DNA of 64,000 nt from JAVBRU01 sp031547595 (GCA_031547595.1 JAVBRU010000075.1:11561-75560); one strand, 5' to 3'; positions 24,628-32,723 are shown, counted from the stretch's first letter. The notes: generated by a model from the letters alone, not told the origin. A program made the numbers and translations.

Positions 24628-24656
24628 TTGTTATCTTGCAGCGGCCATGATACACT
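24628..24656 (+). promoter_or_regulatory. Possible promoter toward the DUF3795 gene
   Basis: TTGTTA, 17 bases, TACACT (four of six matches each). Transcription would begin about 20 bp before the 160-bp miniature element, which would therefore lie in the mRNA leader. Confidence 0.45.
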
Positions 24657-24677
24657 GATTGCATCAGGGTCTGTTTA

Positions 24678-24837
24678 GGGCGTGTTTCAAAAGCCATGCC
24701 ATGCATCTTCGGAGGCTAGAAGCGCCATTTCTGCGTTGTCAAACCTTGAAATAACGATGCTATTCCAGCGGTTTTCCGCCTTGAACTGACGCTTTATCCC
24801 CGCGAAGCTGCACGGCCCGGACTTTTGAAACACACCC
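24678..24837. mobile_element. 160-bp miniature inverted-repeat element, copy 1
   Basis: The ends are GGGCGTGTTTCAAAA and the reverse complement of GGGTGTGTTTCAAAA, a 15-bp terminal inverted repeat with one mismatch. It aligns without gaps to 51748-51907, with about 20 differences by hand count. The two halves are also complementary inside, so the whole element folds into one long hairpin with AATAAC/GCTATT at the tip. There is no coding capacity. A TA precedes the left end; the right end abuts AAGGAGG, the ribosome site of the DUF3795 gene. It is probably moved by a transposase encoded elsewhere. Confidence 0.8.
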
Positions 24838-24851
24838 AAGGAGGATTGCAC

Positions 24852-25406
24852 ATGGGGAAATTTGCACGAAGCGATACAGCCTTCTCACTTTGCGGGCTCA
24901 ACTGCGCGCTGTGCCCTATGCAGTTGGACGGTTATTGCCCCGGCTGCGGGGGCGGCCCCGGCAATCAGCCCTGTGCGATTGCACGCTGCAGCGTGGAGCA
25001 GGGTGGGATGGAATACTGCCACCAATGCGGCGCGTATCCCTGTGAGAGATATCAGGGGATTGACGCGTATGATTCATTCATCACGCACCGCCATCAGCTG
25101 CGGGATATGCAGCGGGCAAAGGCTATGGGCGCAGAGGCGTACCAGGCGGAGCTTCGCGAAAAACTTCAGATACTTCGAGCGCTGCTGGCGGGTTATAATG
25201 ATGGCCGCCGCAAAAGTTTTTATTGTGTGGCCGCAAACCTGCTGTCGCTACAGGATTTGCGGGAGGGGATGGCGGAGCTATCAGCGCGTATAAAGGAAGA
25301 TCAGAATATCAAAGAAAAAGCGGCCCTGGCCGTGAAGGTTTTTCAGGCCAAAGCCGCGCAGTGCGGGGTGGTGCTCAAACTGAATAAAAAGCCGGAGAAT
25401 AAATGA
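24852..25406 (+). CDS. DUF3795-type cysteine-rich protein
   Basis: 184 residues from ATG 24852. The N-terminal third is rich in cysteine: LCGLNCALCPMQLDGYCPGCGGG, then CAIARC and YCHQCGAYPCERY, the pattern of DUF3795 proteins thought to bind zinc or an iron-sulfur cluster. The second half is helical and charged. The function is not established. AAGGAGG (24838-24844) is eight bases upstream and starts at the very next base after the miniature element. The longer frame from 24825 begins inside that element and is rejected. Expression must come from the divergent MarR region through the element, or from the element itself. Confidence 0.85.
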   Translation: MGKFARSDTAFSLCGLNCALCPMQLDGYCPGCGGGPGNQPCAIARCSVEQGGMEYCHQCGAYPCERYQGIDAYDSFITHRHQLRDMQRAKAMGAEAYQAELREKLQILRALLAGYNDGRRKSFYCVAANLLSLQDLREGMAELSARIKEDQNIKEKAALAVKVFQAKAAQCGVVLKLNKKPENK

Positions 25407-25426
25407 TTCAGCAAGCTTGAAAAAAG

Positions 25427-25452
25427 AAATCCCCCTCTTGGGAGGGGAATTT
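25427..25452 (-). terminator. Terminator of the efp/CD1247 operon
   Basis: On the minus strand CCCCTC/GAGGGG with an outer AAAT/ATTT pairing forms a stem, followed by TTTCTTTTTTC. It overlaps the start of the repeat at 25435-25478. Confidence 0.75.
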
Positions 25453-25478
25453 GCTTGCATGTTATGTTTATTGTTTTA
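25435..25478. repeat. 44-bp repeat, copy 1 (partner at 51924-51967)
   Basis: CTCTTGG, then AGGGGAATT, GCTTGCAT and TTATGTT recur in the same order and spacing at 51924-51967, with scattered differences. Both copies lie within about 0.6 kb of a 160-bp miniature element. Confidence 0.6.
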
Positions 25479-25495
25479 GCGAAATGAAGCAGGGC

Positions 25496-25963
25496 TTATT
25501 CGTCGTCTTCCTCTTCTTCTTCCTCGTCATCGGGGGTTTCGGGGAAGAGAGGCTGATGGCAGCTGGGACACAGATAATCTTCATCAAAATCGAAGTTATC
25601 GACTTCGAAGGTCATCTCATCGCCGCAGTGGGGGCAGGTGTACTCCACCAGGCGCTCTTCGTCTTCGTCCTCATCGTCGTCCTCGTCATCGCCGTGGTGG
25701 CAATGGCCGCAGCCGCACTCGCAGTCTTCGTCGTCTTCGTCGCCAAAGATCGCTTCTTCCATGTCGGCCAGGTCGGTATCGATGCTCTCTACATACTCGT
25801 CCAGCTCGGTATAATCTTCGCGCAAAAGGGCGATTTCCTCGGCCATTTCGCCCAGCACTTCGATGATTTTCACAAGAACTTTGCCTTCATCGCCGTTCGA
25901 TTCCAGCTTCATGCCCTCGGCCAGGCCGCGGATGTAAGACACGCGATCGGTCAAATTGCTCAT
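25496..25963 (-). CDS. CD1247-type zinc-ribbon protein
   Basis: 155 residues from ATG 25963, with AAGGAGGAAACT directly upstream. The N-terminal helical part (RVSYIRGLAEGMKLE, then a VLVKIIEVLGEMAEEIALLRED coiled stretch) matches the CD1247 N-terminal domain found across Clostridia. The middle is extremely acidic with a CECGCGHCHH cluster, and the C-terminal half has a CPHCG/CPSCH zinc ribbon. The function is unknown. It follows efp by 14 bp, an arrangement conserved in related genomes as far as I know, so a link to translation is plausible. Confidence 0.85.
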   Translation of the reverse strand: MSNLTDRVSYIRGLAEGMKLESNGDEGKVLVKIIEVLGEMAEEIALLREDYTELDEYVESIDTDLADMEEAIFGDEDDEDCECGCGHCHHGDDEDDDEDEDEERLVEYTCPHCGDEMTFEVDNFDFDEDYLCPSCHQPLFPETPDDEEEEEEDDE

Positions 25964-25977
25964 AGTTTCCTCCTTCA

Positions 25978-26535
25978 TTATGCGCGGGAGAGATACTCGC
26001 CCGAGCGGGTGTCGATGCGAATTTTTTCGCCAATGTTGATGAACAGGGGCACCATGATCTGCAAGCCGGTCTCGGTGGTGGCGGGCTTGTAGGTGTTGGT
26101 GGTGGTATCGCCTTTGAAGCCAGGCTCGGTCTCGGTGATCTCGTGCTCCACAAAGTTCGGCGGCTCCACAGAGAACGCGTTGCCCTTGAAGAAGCGGATG
26201 ACGACATTGGTGTTTTCCTTCACGTACTGGATGGTGTCTTCCACGGCATCTTTGCTCAGGGGCATTTGCTCGAAGTTCTCGGGATCCATGAAGTAGTACA
26301 GATCGCCGTCGTTGTACAGATACTGCATTTCCTTGGTTTCGATGATGGCGCGCGGCATTTTGTCGGTGGGGTTAAAGGTGCGCTCCAGCACCGCGCCGGT
26401 CATGACGTTCTTGATCTTGGTGCGCACAAAGGCCGCGCCCTTGCCCGGCTTCACGTGCTGGAAGTCCACGATGGTCCAAACGCCGCCGTCCCATTCAAAT
26501 GTAATGCCTTTTCTGAAATCTCCCGCTACAAGCAT
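25978..26535 (-). CDS. efp: Elongation factor P
   Basis: 185-residue factor that rescues ribosomes stalled on polyproline. The KOW-like N-terminal domain contains VKPGKGAAFVRTK, whose tip lysine is the site that is modified in many bacteria. Two OB domains follow, with TFNPTDKMPRA, LYYFMDPENFEQ and the C-terminal GDTTTNTYKPATTETG...IRIDTRSGEYLSR signature. Length is normal. GGAGGAATACGC precedes the ATG. No modification enzyme is encoded nearby. The gene lies between an M24 peptidase and a CD1247 protein in one operon. Confidence 0.97.
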   Translation of the reverse strand: MLVAGDFRKGITFEWDGGVWTIVDFQHVKPGKGAAFVRTKIKNVMTGAVLERTFNPTDKMPRAIIETKEMQYLYNDGDLYYFMDPENFEQMPLSKDAVEDTIQYVKENTNVVIRFFKGNAFSVEPPNFVEHEITETEPGFKGDTTTNTYKPATTETGLQIMVPLFINIGEKIRIDTRSGEYLSRA

Positions 26536-26580
26536 GCGTATTCCTCCATTGTCTTGATGGTTTCTATTTGCATAAGGCGC

Positions 26581-27648
26581 TCACAGAATGAGCAATTCCT
26601 TTTGTGCATATACCAAGGTCTTTGCGCCGTTTTCGGTGACTACGCAGGTGTTTTCAATGCGCACGCCGCCAATGCCCGGCAGGTAGATGCCCGGCTCCAC
26701 CGTCATCACGTGCCCCACCTCGATCACATCGGGGCACAGCATGGAAAAACGCGGGTTCTCGTGGATATCGATTCCAACGGCATGCCCGAGGCCATGGCCG
26801 AAGCGGCCTTTATAGCCCGCGTTGTCGATGATGTCGCGAGCGATTTTGTCAATATCGCTGCAAATCTTTCCGGGCAGGATGGCTTCCTCAGAGGCGATCT
26901 GCGCCTTCAGCACCACGTCATACACCTTTTTCATCTCTGCACTGGGCTGCCCAAGCGCCACGGTGCGCGTCATATCCGCGCAGTAGCCGCCTTTTTTGGC
27001 ACCAAAGTCCATCGTGATCATATCGCCCTTTTGCACCTTGCGGTCGGTCGGGATCGCGTGAGGCAAGGAGCCGTTTTCGCCGCTGGCCAGGATGGTGCTA
27101 AAGGCCAGGCCGTCCGCGCCCAGCGCCAGCATCTGATAATCCAGCGCGAGCTGAATTTCTTTTTCCGTCATGCCCTCGCGGATGTAGCCGCAGATATAGT
27201 CAAAAGCGCGGCAGGAAATAGCGCATGCCTGTCCGATCAGCGAAAGCTCGCCCTCGTCCTTGATGCGGCGCACTTTTTCCGGCGCGCCGTTCAGCGGCAG
27301 GAACGCGATGCCCGCCATAGCGGCCTTCATGGCCTCAAAGGCCTTGACCGTCACTTCGTCGTCTTCGTACAGGACTTCTTCAATGCCGGCGGCCTTCAAT
27401 ACCTGGTAGGCCAGCTTGGCATGGGTGATGCCGCTCTCGATCATGCGCACGTCAAAGCCGGGGGCTTGCTGCTCCGCCTGCTCGGTGTAGCGAAAATCGG
27501 TGACGATGCACTTGATAGCATGCCCAATCACGGCAATTCCTTCGCCCGTGTAGCCGCTGGCATAGAAAATATTGCTCGGTTTGCTCAGCACAATGGCCTG
27601 ATTCGCCGTCAGCCCCGCCGCGGCGATAATGTTTTGTACTCTGCTCAT
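26581..27648 (-). CDS. M24-family Xaa-Pro aminopeptidase
   Basis: 355 residues from ATG 27648 (AAGGAGTG upstream). It is a two-metal exopeptidase that should remove N-terminal residues in front of proline. The N-terminal creatinase-like domain opens with ANQAIVLSKPSNIFYASGYTG. The metal ligands are visible in order: the aspartates of MDFGAKKGGYCADMTRT, the histidine of GHGLGHAVGIDIHENP, the glutamate of VEPGIYL and the glutamate of VRIENTCVV. It heads the operon with efp and CD1247. Pairing a proline-specific peptidase with EF-P is a common clostridial layout. Confidence 0.93.
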   Translation of the reverse strand: MSRVQNIIAAAGLTANQAIVLSKPSNIFYASGYTGEGIAVIGHAIKCIVTDFRYTEQAEQQAPGFDVRMIESGITHAKLAYQVLKAAGIEEVLYEDDEVTVKAFEAMKAAMAGIAFLPLNGAPEKVRRIKDEGELSLIGQACAISCRAFDYICGYIREGMTEKEIQLALDYQMLALGADGLAFSTILASGENGSLPHAIPTDRKVQKGDMITMDFGAKKGGYCADMTRTVALGQPSAEMKKVYDVVLKAQIASEEAILPGKICSDIDKIARDIIDNAGYKGRFGHGLGHAVGIDIHENPRFSMLCPDVIEVGHVMTVEPGIYLPGIGGVRIENTCVVTENGAKTLVYAQKELLIL

Positions 27649-27781
27649 CACAATTACACTCCTTGCATGCACAAAAAAATGGCACGCCACGCTGTATTAT
27701 AGCATAGGAACGTGCCGTGCGCTAGTGCTTTTGGGCGTTTCACGCGAATTTCTTAGGATTTTCCTCCAAAAACATGGGTTT

Positions 27782-28414
27782 TTACACCTTTACAAAGTTG
27801 GATTTGTCCTGCTTGCACACCGGGCACACCTCTGGCGGCTCCTCTCCGGTGTGGATATGGCCGCAGATCTGGCAGCGCCACTGCGTTTGATCGGGCTTTG
27901 CCTGCTGCGGCACAAAGGCAGAGGCCTTGGGCGGCGTCGCGCCGCGCTTGACGGCGTGATAATACGCGTAGGTCATGGGCTTGCCATAGCCTGTGACCAC
28001 GGCATCTGCAACCTCACCCACAAAGATCACATGGGTGCCTACATCCAGCATGGCCACCACCTTGCAGCTGAGCACCGCGCCAACTTCCGCACTATCCAGC
28101 AGCACAGGATTACCGAGCGCGTCGCGCTTTACGTCCATGCCCGCGAATTTTCGGATGTCAGTGCCGCTTTTGAACCCATAACGGCCGATAAACTCCATGT
28201 GCGCGTCCTCTGTCAGCACGTGCACGGCAAAATGCTCGCTGGCTGCGATCATGCGGCAGGTGAGGTTCTCTTTGTTCACCGTCACAGTGATTTGAAGCGG
28301 CGAGGAGGTGACCTGGCAGGCGGTGTTGATGATGCAGCCATTCTCTTTGCCCGCATGGGCGGTGGATAATAAGTAAACCCCGTAAGACAGCTGGAAAAAT
28401 GCTTTGGTGTCCAT
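27782..28414 (-). CDS. Flavin reductase-rubredoxin fusion (Hrb-like)
   Basis: 210 residues. Residues 1-155 form an FMN-binding flavin reductase domain (SYGVYLLSTAHAGKENGCIINTACQVTSSPLQITVTVNK segment, then AVHVLTEDAHMEF). The C-terminal 40 residues are a rubredoxin-type iron site with CQICG and CPVCK. This matches high-molecular-weight rubredoxin, which passes electrons from NAD(P)H to diiron flavoproteins that remove oxygen or nitric oxide in anaerobes. No such flavoprotein gene is adjacent. GGAGG precedes the ATG. The gene stands alone between the M24 operon and the TIM-barrel gene. Confidence 0.88.
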   Translation of the reverse strand: MDTKAFFQLSYGVYLLSTAHAGKENGCIINTACQVTSSPLQITVTVNKENLTCRMIAASEHFAVHVLTEDAHMEFIGRYGFKSGTDIRKFAGMDVKRDALGNPVLLDSAEVGAVLSCKVVAMLDVGTHVIFVGEVADAVVTGYGKPMTYAYYHAVKRGATPPKASAFVPQQAKPDQTQWRCQICGHIHTGEEPPEVCPVCKQDKSNFVKV

Positions 28415-28443
28415 CCGGAAAGCCTCCTCTCATTGTGCAAGGA

Positions 28444-29310
28444 TCATACCCCGGACGGATCCGCCTGACACGACCGGTAAATTTTTTTCATTTCGGCTGC
28501 GTCCTGCGCCATGGTACCCTTGCATTCGCAGATGATCACCGGCTCGTACCCCCGGGCCTTCAGCAGCGGCGCGAGGTGCTTGAAGCGCGGGCCATATGCC
28601 GCCTCGGCAAAGGTGCGGTGGCGTTTTTCACCTGCAGAGGTATACTCGATGGCGGAAAAATGTACATGCATGCGCCGCGCGCGGTCGATACCAAGGGTAT
28701 TTTCCATCTCATCCAGCACGGCGGCAAAATCCTCGGTGCCCCTCAAACAGCCGCCGCCCAGCGCGTGCAGGTGCGCAAAATCGATGCACGGGATGAACCG
28801 CGCGTCCAGCAGGCAAAAGGCCAGCGTTTCGCTCAAATCGCCGATCTGCCCTTTCTTGCCCATGGTTTCGGGGCAAAGGTGGATGTCCTGAAGCCCTGCG
28901 GCGTCCAGCCGCTGATAGGCTTCTATCAATCCGGTGCGGCAAAATTCCAGCGCTTTGTCGCGGCTCATCTTGCTTTGCGAGCCCACATGCACCACCACGC
29001 GGTTTCCACCCAGCAGCCGCACCATGCGCGCGGCGTCCAGGATGTAGCGGTAGGAATGCTCGCGCTTTTCGCTGTCCGGATTGCCAAGGTTGATAAAATA
29101 CGGCGCATGGGCGCTGACCTGGATGCCATGCGCGGCCGCTTCTCCCGCGATTTTCAGAGCGCTGTCGTCATTCATGTTTACGCCCCGGCCAAAGGGGTAC
29201 TCAAAGGCCGTCAGCCCCATGGCCTCCAGCCACCCCGGCGCTTGCCAGGTGCTCTTATAGCCCTGCTCATAAAAAATATCAGAGTTGCCCGCCGGGCCAA
29301 ACCGTATCAT
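28444..29310 (-). CDS. TIM-barrel protein, AP endonuclease 2 / endonuclease IV-like
   Basis: 288 residues from ATG 29310, chosen because AAGGAAG stands eight bases upstream; the GTG at 29319 abuts that site. The fold is indicated by IRFGPAGNSDIFYEQG, then VSAHAPYFINLGNPD and RVVVHVGSQSKMSRDKAL. Metal-binding residues expected in endonuclease IV-type barrels are seen as HAP, HVGS, PETMG, IDFAHLHA and VHFSAIEY. It resembles endonuclease IV more than sugar epimerases, so abasic-site repair is the first choice, with sugar isomerase as the alternative. It is 25 bp after sigK in the same direction. Confidence 0.8.
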   Translation of the reverse strand: MIRFGPAGNSDIFYEQGYKSTWQAPGWLEAMGLTAFEYPFGRGVNMNDDSALKIAGEAAAHGIQVSAHAPYFINLGNPDSEKREHSYRYILDAARMVRLLGGNRVVVHVGSQSKMSRDKALEFCRTGLIEAYQRLDAAGLQDIHLCPETMGKKGQIGDLSETLAFCLLDARFIPCIDFAHLHALGGGCLRGTEDFAAVLDEMENTLGIDRARRMHVHFSAIEYTSAGEKRHRTFAEAAYGPRFKHLAPLLKARGYEPVIICECKGTMAQDAAEMKKIYRSCQADPSGV

Positions 29311-29335
29311 TGGTATCACTTCCTTTTAAGTCGTC

Positions 29336-30019
29336 TTAAGTCGTCAATTCGTTACGCAGTATTTCCACCGCGCGCTTTTCCATGCGCGATACGTAAGAGC
29401 GCGATATGCCAAGCGCCGATGCTACCTCGTGCTGCGGGTGCATCACGCCGTCCAGCAGGCCATAGCGCATCTCCAGCACCATGCGCTCGCGCCTGGGCAG
29501 CCCTTCTATCAGCTGGCGCACCCTTTGCATGGACACCCTGTGCACCACCTCGTCCTCCACAAAGCCTGCCGAGGTGCCCAGGATATCGATAAATGTGATG
29601 TCGTTGCCCTCGCCGTCCGTGCCAATGGGGTCGGACAGCGATACCTCGCCCTTACGCTTCTTGGACGCGCGCAGCAGCATCAGCACTTCGTTTTCGATGC
29701 ACCGGGCTGCGTAGGTGGCCAGCTGGGTATTGGTTTCGGGCTTGAAGGTGTTGACCGCCTTGATCAGCCCCAGCGTGCCCACCGATACCAGATCATCCTG
29801 CGTGTATCCGGGCACGGTGTACTTGCGCACAATATGCGATACCAGGCGCAGGTTGTGCTCAATCAACTGCTGGCGCGCGGCTTCATCACCGCCGCGCATG
29901 GCCTGGATGGCGCGCGCCTCTTCCTCCCGTGTGAGGGGCTTGGGGAAACTGCCCCGCCCCGATACCATGCCAAAGAAAAACAGCGCATCCCGAAACAGCC
30001 AGTACAAAAAGGATAACAT
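29336..30019 (-). CDS. sigK: Sporulation sigma factor K precursor
   Basis: 227 residues. The N-terminal 20 or so (MLSFLYWLFRDALFFFGMV) form the hydrophobic pro-sequence that is removed in the mother cell. Region 2 follows (LIEHNLRLVSHIVRKYTVPGYTQDDLVSVGTLGLIKA) and then region 4 (LPRRERMVLEMRYGLLDG and a HEVASALGISRSYVSRMEKRA helix-turn-helix). The gene is intact, with no skin-type element splitting it. It implies that the organism forms endospores or is recently descended from a spore-former. No other sporulation gene is beside it apart from the CotH-type gene far downstream. Confidence 0.94.
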   Translation of the reverse strand: MLSFLYWLFRDALFFFGMVSGRGSFPKPLTREEEARAIQAMRGGDEAARQQLIEHNLRLVSHIVRKYTVPGYTQDDLVSVGTLGLIKAVNTFKPETNTQLATYAARCIENEVLMLLRASKKRKGEVSLSDPIGTDGEGNDITFIDILGTSAGFVEDEVVHRVSMQRVRQLIEGLPRRERMVLEMRYGLLDGVMHPQHEVASALGISRSYVSRMEKRAVEILRNELTT

Positions 30020-30125
30020 GTTTTCACCCCCGCTGCAAGTCTATGCTGCGGGGGCAGGGGGCATGCTGTTTTCTTTTGCCGCGAAGTATGGTATAATTGC
30101 TTGACTGAAAGGATGTGTTTTATTA

Positions 30126-31313
30126 ATGTCCATTTGCGTATATCAAATCCAAAGCCCGCTGACCCAGGTGAAAAAAGACCGCACCGACAGTTATTTGGCG
30201 GATGTATCAGCAGCGCTGGGCGAAGAACTGAAACTGACGGAGCTGAATGCGTTCTGCGCGGCCGGGTTTGGCCTGGTATTCATTGCGTCCGGCGGCAGCG
30301 AAGGAATTTTCCTGCGCCAATATGAGGGCTTTGCGCACCGCCCGTGCTATATCCTGACCAGCGGGGAAAGCAACTCCCTCGCCGCGTCCATGGAGATTTT
30401 GAGCTACCTGCAGGAGCACGGCCAGCAGGGCGAAATCCTGCATGGCAGCGTAGAGGATGTGGCGCGCCGCATCCGGGCGCTGCGCTCCGCCGCTGCAGCA
30501 AAGGAGAAATTGAAGGGCACGCGCGCGGGCGTGATCGGTCAGCCCTCGGATTGGCTGATTGCCAGCAGCGATGACGGCACGGCGTATGCGCAAAAGCTGG
30601 GCATCACGCTGCAGCATGTGCCCATTGACGAGCTGATTGCGCAGTTCCACCAGGGCGGCTACCCGGAGAATGAGTGGACGGAGCTTTTGAAAACTGAGGC
30701 CTATGACATTGCCGAAGTGGAGAAAGCGCTGAATGTGTATGGCGCGCTGCGCCGCCTAGTGGAAAAATATCAGCTGAGCGCACTCACCGTGCGTTGCTTT
30801 GACCTTTTGGACGCCATCCACACTACCGGTTGCCTGGGGTTGGCGATCCTCAATGCCGAGGGTATCCCTGCTGGGTGCGAGGGCGATGTGCCGTCCCTGA
30901 TTTCGATGGATATCTTGCATGCGGTGTCCGGCCAGCCGGTGTTTATGTGCAACCCCAGCCGCATCGACACCGCAGCGGGGCAGATGGTGCTGGCGCACTG
31001 CACGCTGCCGCTCAATATGCCAAAGAGCCTGCGCCTGATGACACACTATGAATCCGACATCGGCGTGGCGATTGCGGGCGACATTCCTGCCAGGGAGTGT
31101 ACCATTTTCAAAACCTCCGCCAAGCTGGACCGGTACTACGCAAAGCGCGGCGTGATCACCGAAAACCTGCGCGAGGCGCATTTGTGCCGCACGCAGATTC
31201 GGCTGAAGCTGGATGATTTCTCATATTTCCTCACCCGCCCGATTGGCAACCATCATCTGGTGTGCCTGGGCGATTACACGGATGCGATAGAGGAGTTATT
31301 TTCGCAATTGTAG
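30126..31313 (+). CDS. L-fucose/arabinose isomerase-like protein
   Basis: 395-residue cytoplasmic protein resembling the sugar-isomerase family. The C-terminal half carries the family's conserved run: RCFDLL, GCLGLAILNAEGIPAGCEGD (Glu252, Asp254), SMDILHAVSG, AHCTLP (His291) and THYESDIGVAI. It is shorter than L-fucose isomerase (about 590 residues) and lacks part of the N-terminal domains. It therefore belongs to the 'isomerase-like' group whose substrates are unknown. TATAAT near 30091 may be its -10. It converges on the mannonate dehydratase gene across the nine-hairpin array. A role in pentose or deoxy-sugar use is inferred. Confidence 0.7.
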   Translation: MSICVYQIQSPLTQVKKDRTDSYLADVSAALGEELKLTELNAFCAAGFGLVFIASGGSEGIFLRQYEGFAHRPCYILTSGESNSLAASMEILSYLQEHGQQGEILHGSVEDVARRIRALRSAAAAKEKLKGTRAGVIGQPSDWLIASSDDGTAYAQKLGITLQHVPIDELIAQFHQGGYPENEWTELLKTEAYDIAEVEKALNVYGALRRLVEKYQLSALTVRCFDLLDAIHTTGCLGLAILNAEGIPAGCEGDVPSLISMDILHAVSGQPVFMCNPSRIDTAAGQMVLAHCTLPLNMPKSLRLMTHYESDIGVAIAGDIPARECTIFKTSAKLDRYYAKRGVITENLREAHLCRTQIRLKLDDFSYFLTRPIGNHHLVCLGDYTDAIEELFSQL

Positions 31314-31317
31314 CAAA

Positions 31318-31623
31318 ATGACGCCGGGGCAAGCAGCCCCCGGCGTCATCAGACCGTCAACAAACTCTCGTTTTTCCCAGAGGGATGTATGAAGGGGCCA
31401 CAGCCCCTTCATATGTAATCCGCAGGGGTGGCTTCGCCGCCCCAAGGCGGGCTTATCAGAGGTAAGCCCGGTCGCATAGCGACTGATTTTGCCAAATCTC
31501 AGATTTGTCAAAATCACCGCCGGAGCAGTTGAAATACTGCTTCCTATATCATTTTGTGCCCGTGATGCATGGCATCACAACAAAATGATGCTTCCCGAAA
31601 AAATGAACCCTTCATTTTTTCGG
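31318..31623. repeat. Array of nine consecutive hairpins
   Basis: The 315-bp gap between two convergent genes is almost wholly made of inverted repeats: 31318-31349 (12 pairs), 31388-31413 (11), 31425-31443 (8), 31448-31470 (8), 31471-31483 (5), 31484-31516 (13 plus a mismatch), 31524-31541 (6), 31548-31589 (10, an internal asymmetric loop, 7) and 31595-31623 (13 perfect, loop CCC). The stems differ in sequence, so this is not a simple tandem repeat. No ORF fits. The first and last could end transcription of the flanking genes; the seven between them have no ordinary explanation. Confidence 0.8.
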
Positions 31624-31628
31624 AGCCG

Positions 31629-32690
31629 TTATGCCCGCTGCACGGCTTCCCACAGCCCGGTCAGATACATTGCGCCCAGCGCCCTGTCATACAGGCCGTA
31701 GCCGGGCATGGCACGCTCGCCCCAGATCATGCGGCCATGGTCGGGGCGCATGGGGCCGTCAAAGCCGGTATCAACCAGCGCTTTGATGATGGCGTACATG
31801 TCCAGCGAGCCATCGGCTGTCGGGTGCGGCGCCTCGTCAAACTTGCCGGGGGCAAGATGCTTCACATTGCGCACATGCGCAAAGTGAATGCGGCCCTTGA
31901 AGGCGGGGATCATGCCGGGGATATCGTTTTGCGGGTTGCTGCCAAGCGAGCCTGTGCACAGCGTGAGGCCGTTCTGGCGCTGCGGCACGGCATTTAGCAG
32001 GCGCAGGATTTTTTCTTTGCCCGTGATGATGCGGGGCAGACCAAACACCGGCCACGCGGGATCGTCCGGATGGATGGCCATGTTGATGTTATATTTTTCG
32101 CAGGTAGGCATAATGGCGTTGAGGAAGTAAACGAGGTTCTTAAACAACTTTTCTTCATCCACCTCGCGGTACATCTGAAAAAGCTCGCGCACGCGGGCCA
32201 TACGCTCCGGCTCCCAGCCCGGCAGCACAAAGCCGTCGGCCTTTTTCTCCATGCTGGTCAGCATATCGTCGATGTTGATCTGGTCGATCAGCTCCTGATC
32301 GTAGGAAAGCACAGTGGAGCCGTCGGGCAGGGGCTTTTTGAGGTCGCTTCGCGTCCAGTCAAACACGGGCATGAAGTTATAGCACACCATCGAAATGCCG
32401 GCTTCGCCCAGGCGCGTGAGCGTTTCGATATAGTTTTCGATGTATTGGTCGCGTGCGGGTGCACCTGTTTTGATGTCGTCATGGATGTTGACGCTCTCAA
32501 TGCCGCTGACGCGAAGGCCGTATTCTGCCACCTCCGCGATCATCTGCGCAATGCGCTCCTTGGGCCACACCTGGCCGGGGGTGGTGTCATACAGGGTGGT
32601 GATGACGCCCTTCACCTGCGGCACCTGCCGGATTTGCTCTAACGTGACACTGTCAAAACCTTTGCCGAACCAGCGCAGGGTCATTTCCAT
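31629..32690 (-). CDS. uxuA: Mannonate dehydratase
   Basis: 353-residue enzyme that converts D-mannonate to 2-keto-3-deoxy-gluconate in glucuronate breakdown. UxuA motifs are visible: MTLRWFGKGFDSVTLEQIRQVP at the start, GVITTLYDTTPGQVWP, VESVNIHDDIKTG-like IESVNIHDDIK, VCYNFMPVFDWTRSDL and the metal-site region NMAIHPDDP. The later GSLGSNPQND segment and HFAHVRNVKH are typical too. AAGGAGG is seven bases from ATG 32690. It has its own promoter and lies directly after an AraC-type regulator. Glucuronate is a side chain of xylan, which fits the xylanase and arabinofuranosidases of this window. Confidence 0.95.
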   Translation of the reverse strand: MEMTLRWFGKGFDSVTLEQIRQVPQVKGVITTLYDTTPGQVWPKERIAQMIAEVAEYGLRVSGIESVNIHDDIKTGAPARDQYIENYIETLTRLGEAGISMVCYNFMPVFDWTRSDLKKPLPDGSTVLSYDQELIDQINIDDMLTSMEKKADGFVLPGWEPERMARVRELFQMYREVDEEKLFKNLVYFLNAIMPTCEKYNINMAIHPDDPAWPVFGLPRIITGKEKILRLLNAVPQRQNGLTLCTGSLGSNPQNDIPGMIPAFKGRIHFAHVRNVKHLAPGKFDEAPHPTADGSLDMYAIIKALVDTGFDGPMRPDHGRMIWGERAMPGYGLYDRALGAMYLTGLWEAVQRA

Positions 32691-32723
32691 GGGGATTCCT
32701 CCTTGGTGATGGTAATTGCTCTT

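Noticed and set aside
24825..24851. Upstream extension of the DUF3795 ORF
   Set aside because: It begins inside the terminal inverted repeat of the miniature element and would include the ribosome site.
29320..29335. TTAAGTCGTC direct repeat near the sigK stop as a phage or skin attachment site
   Set aside because: It is only ten bases, and sigK is uninterrupted; nothing else suggests an excising element.
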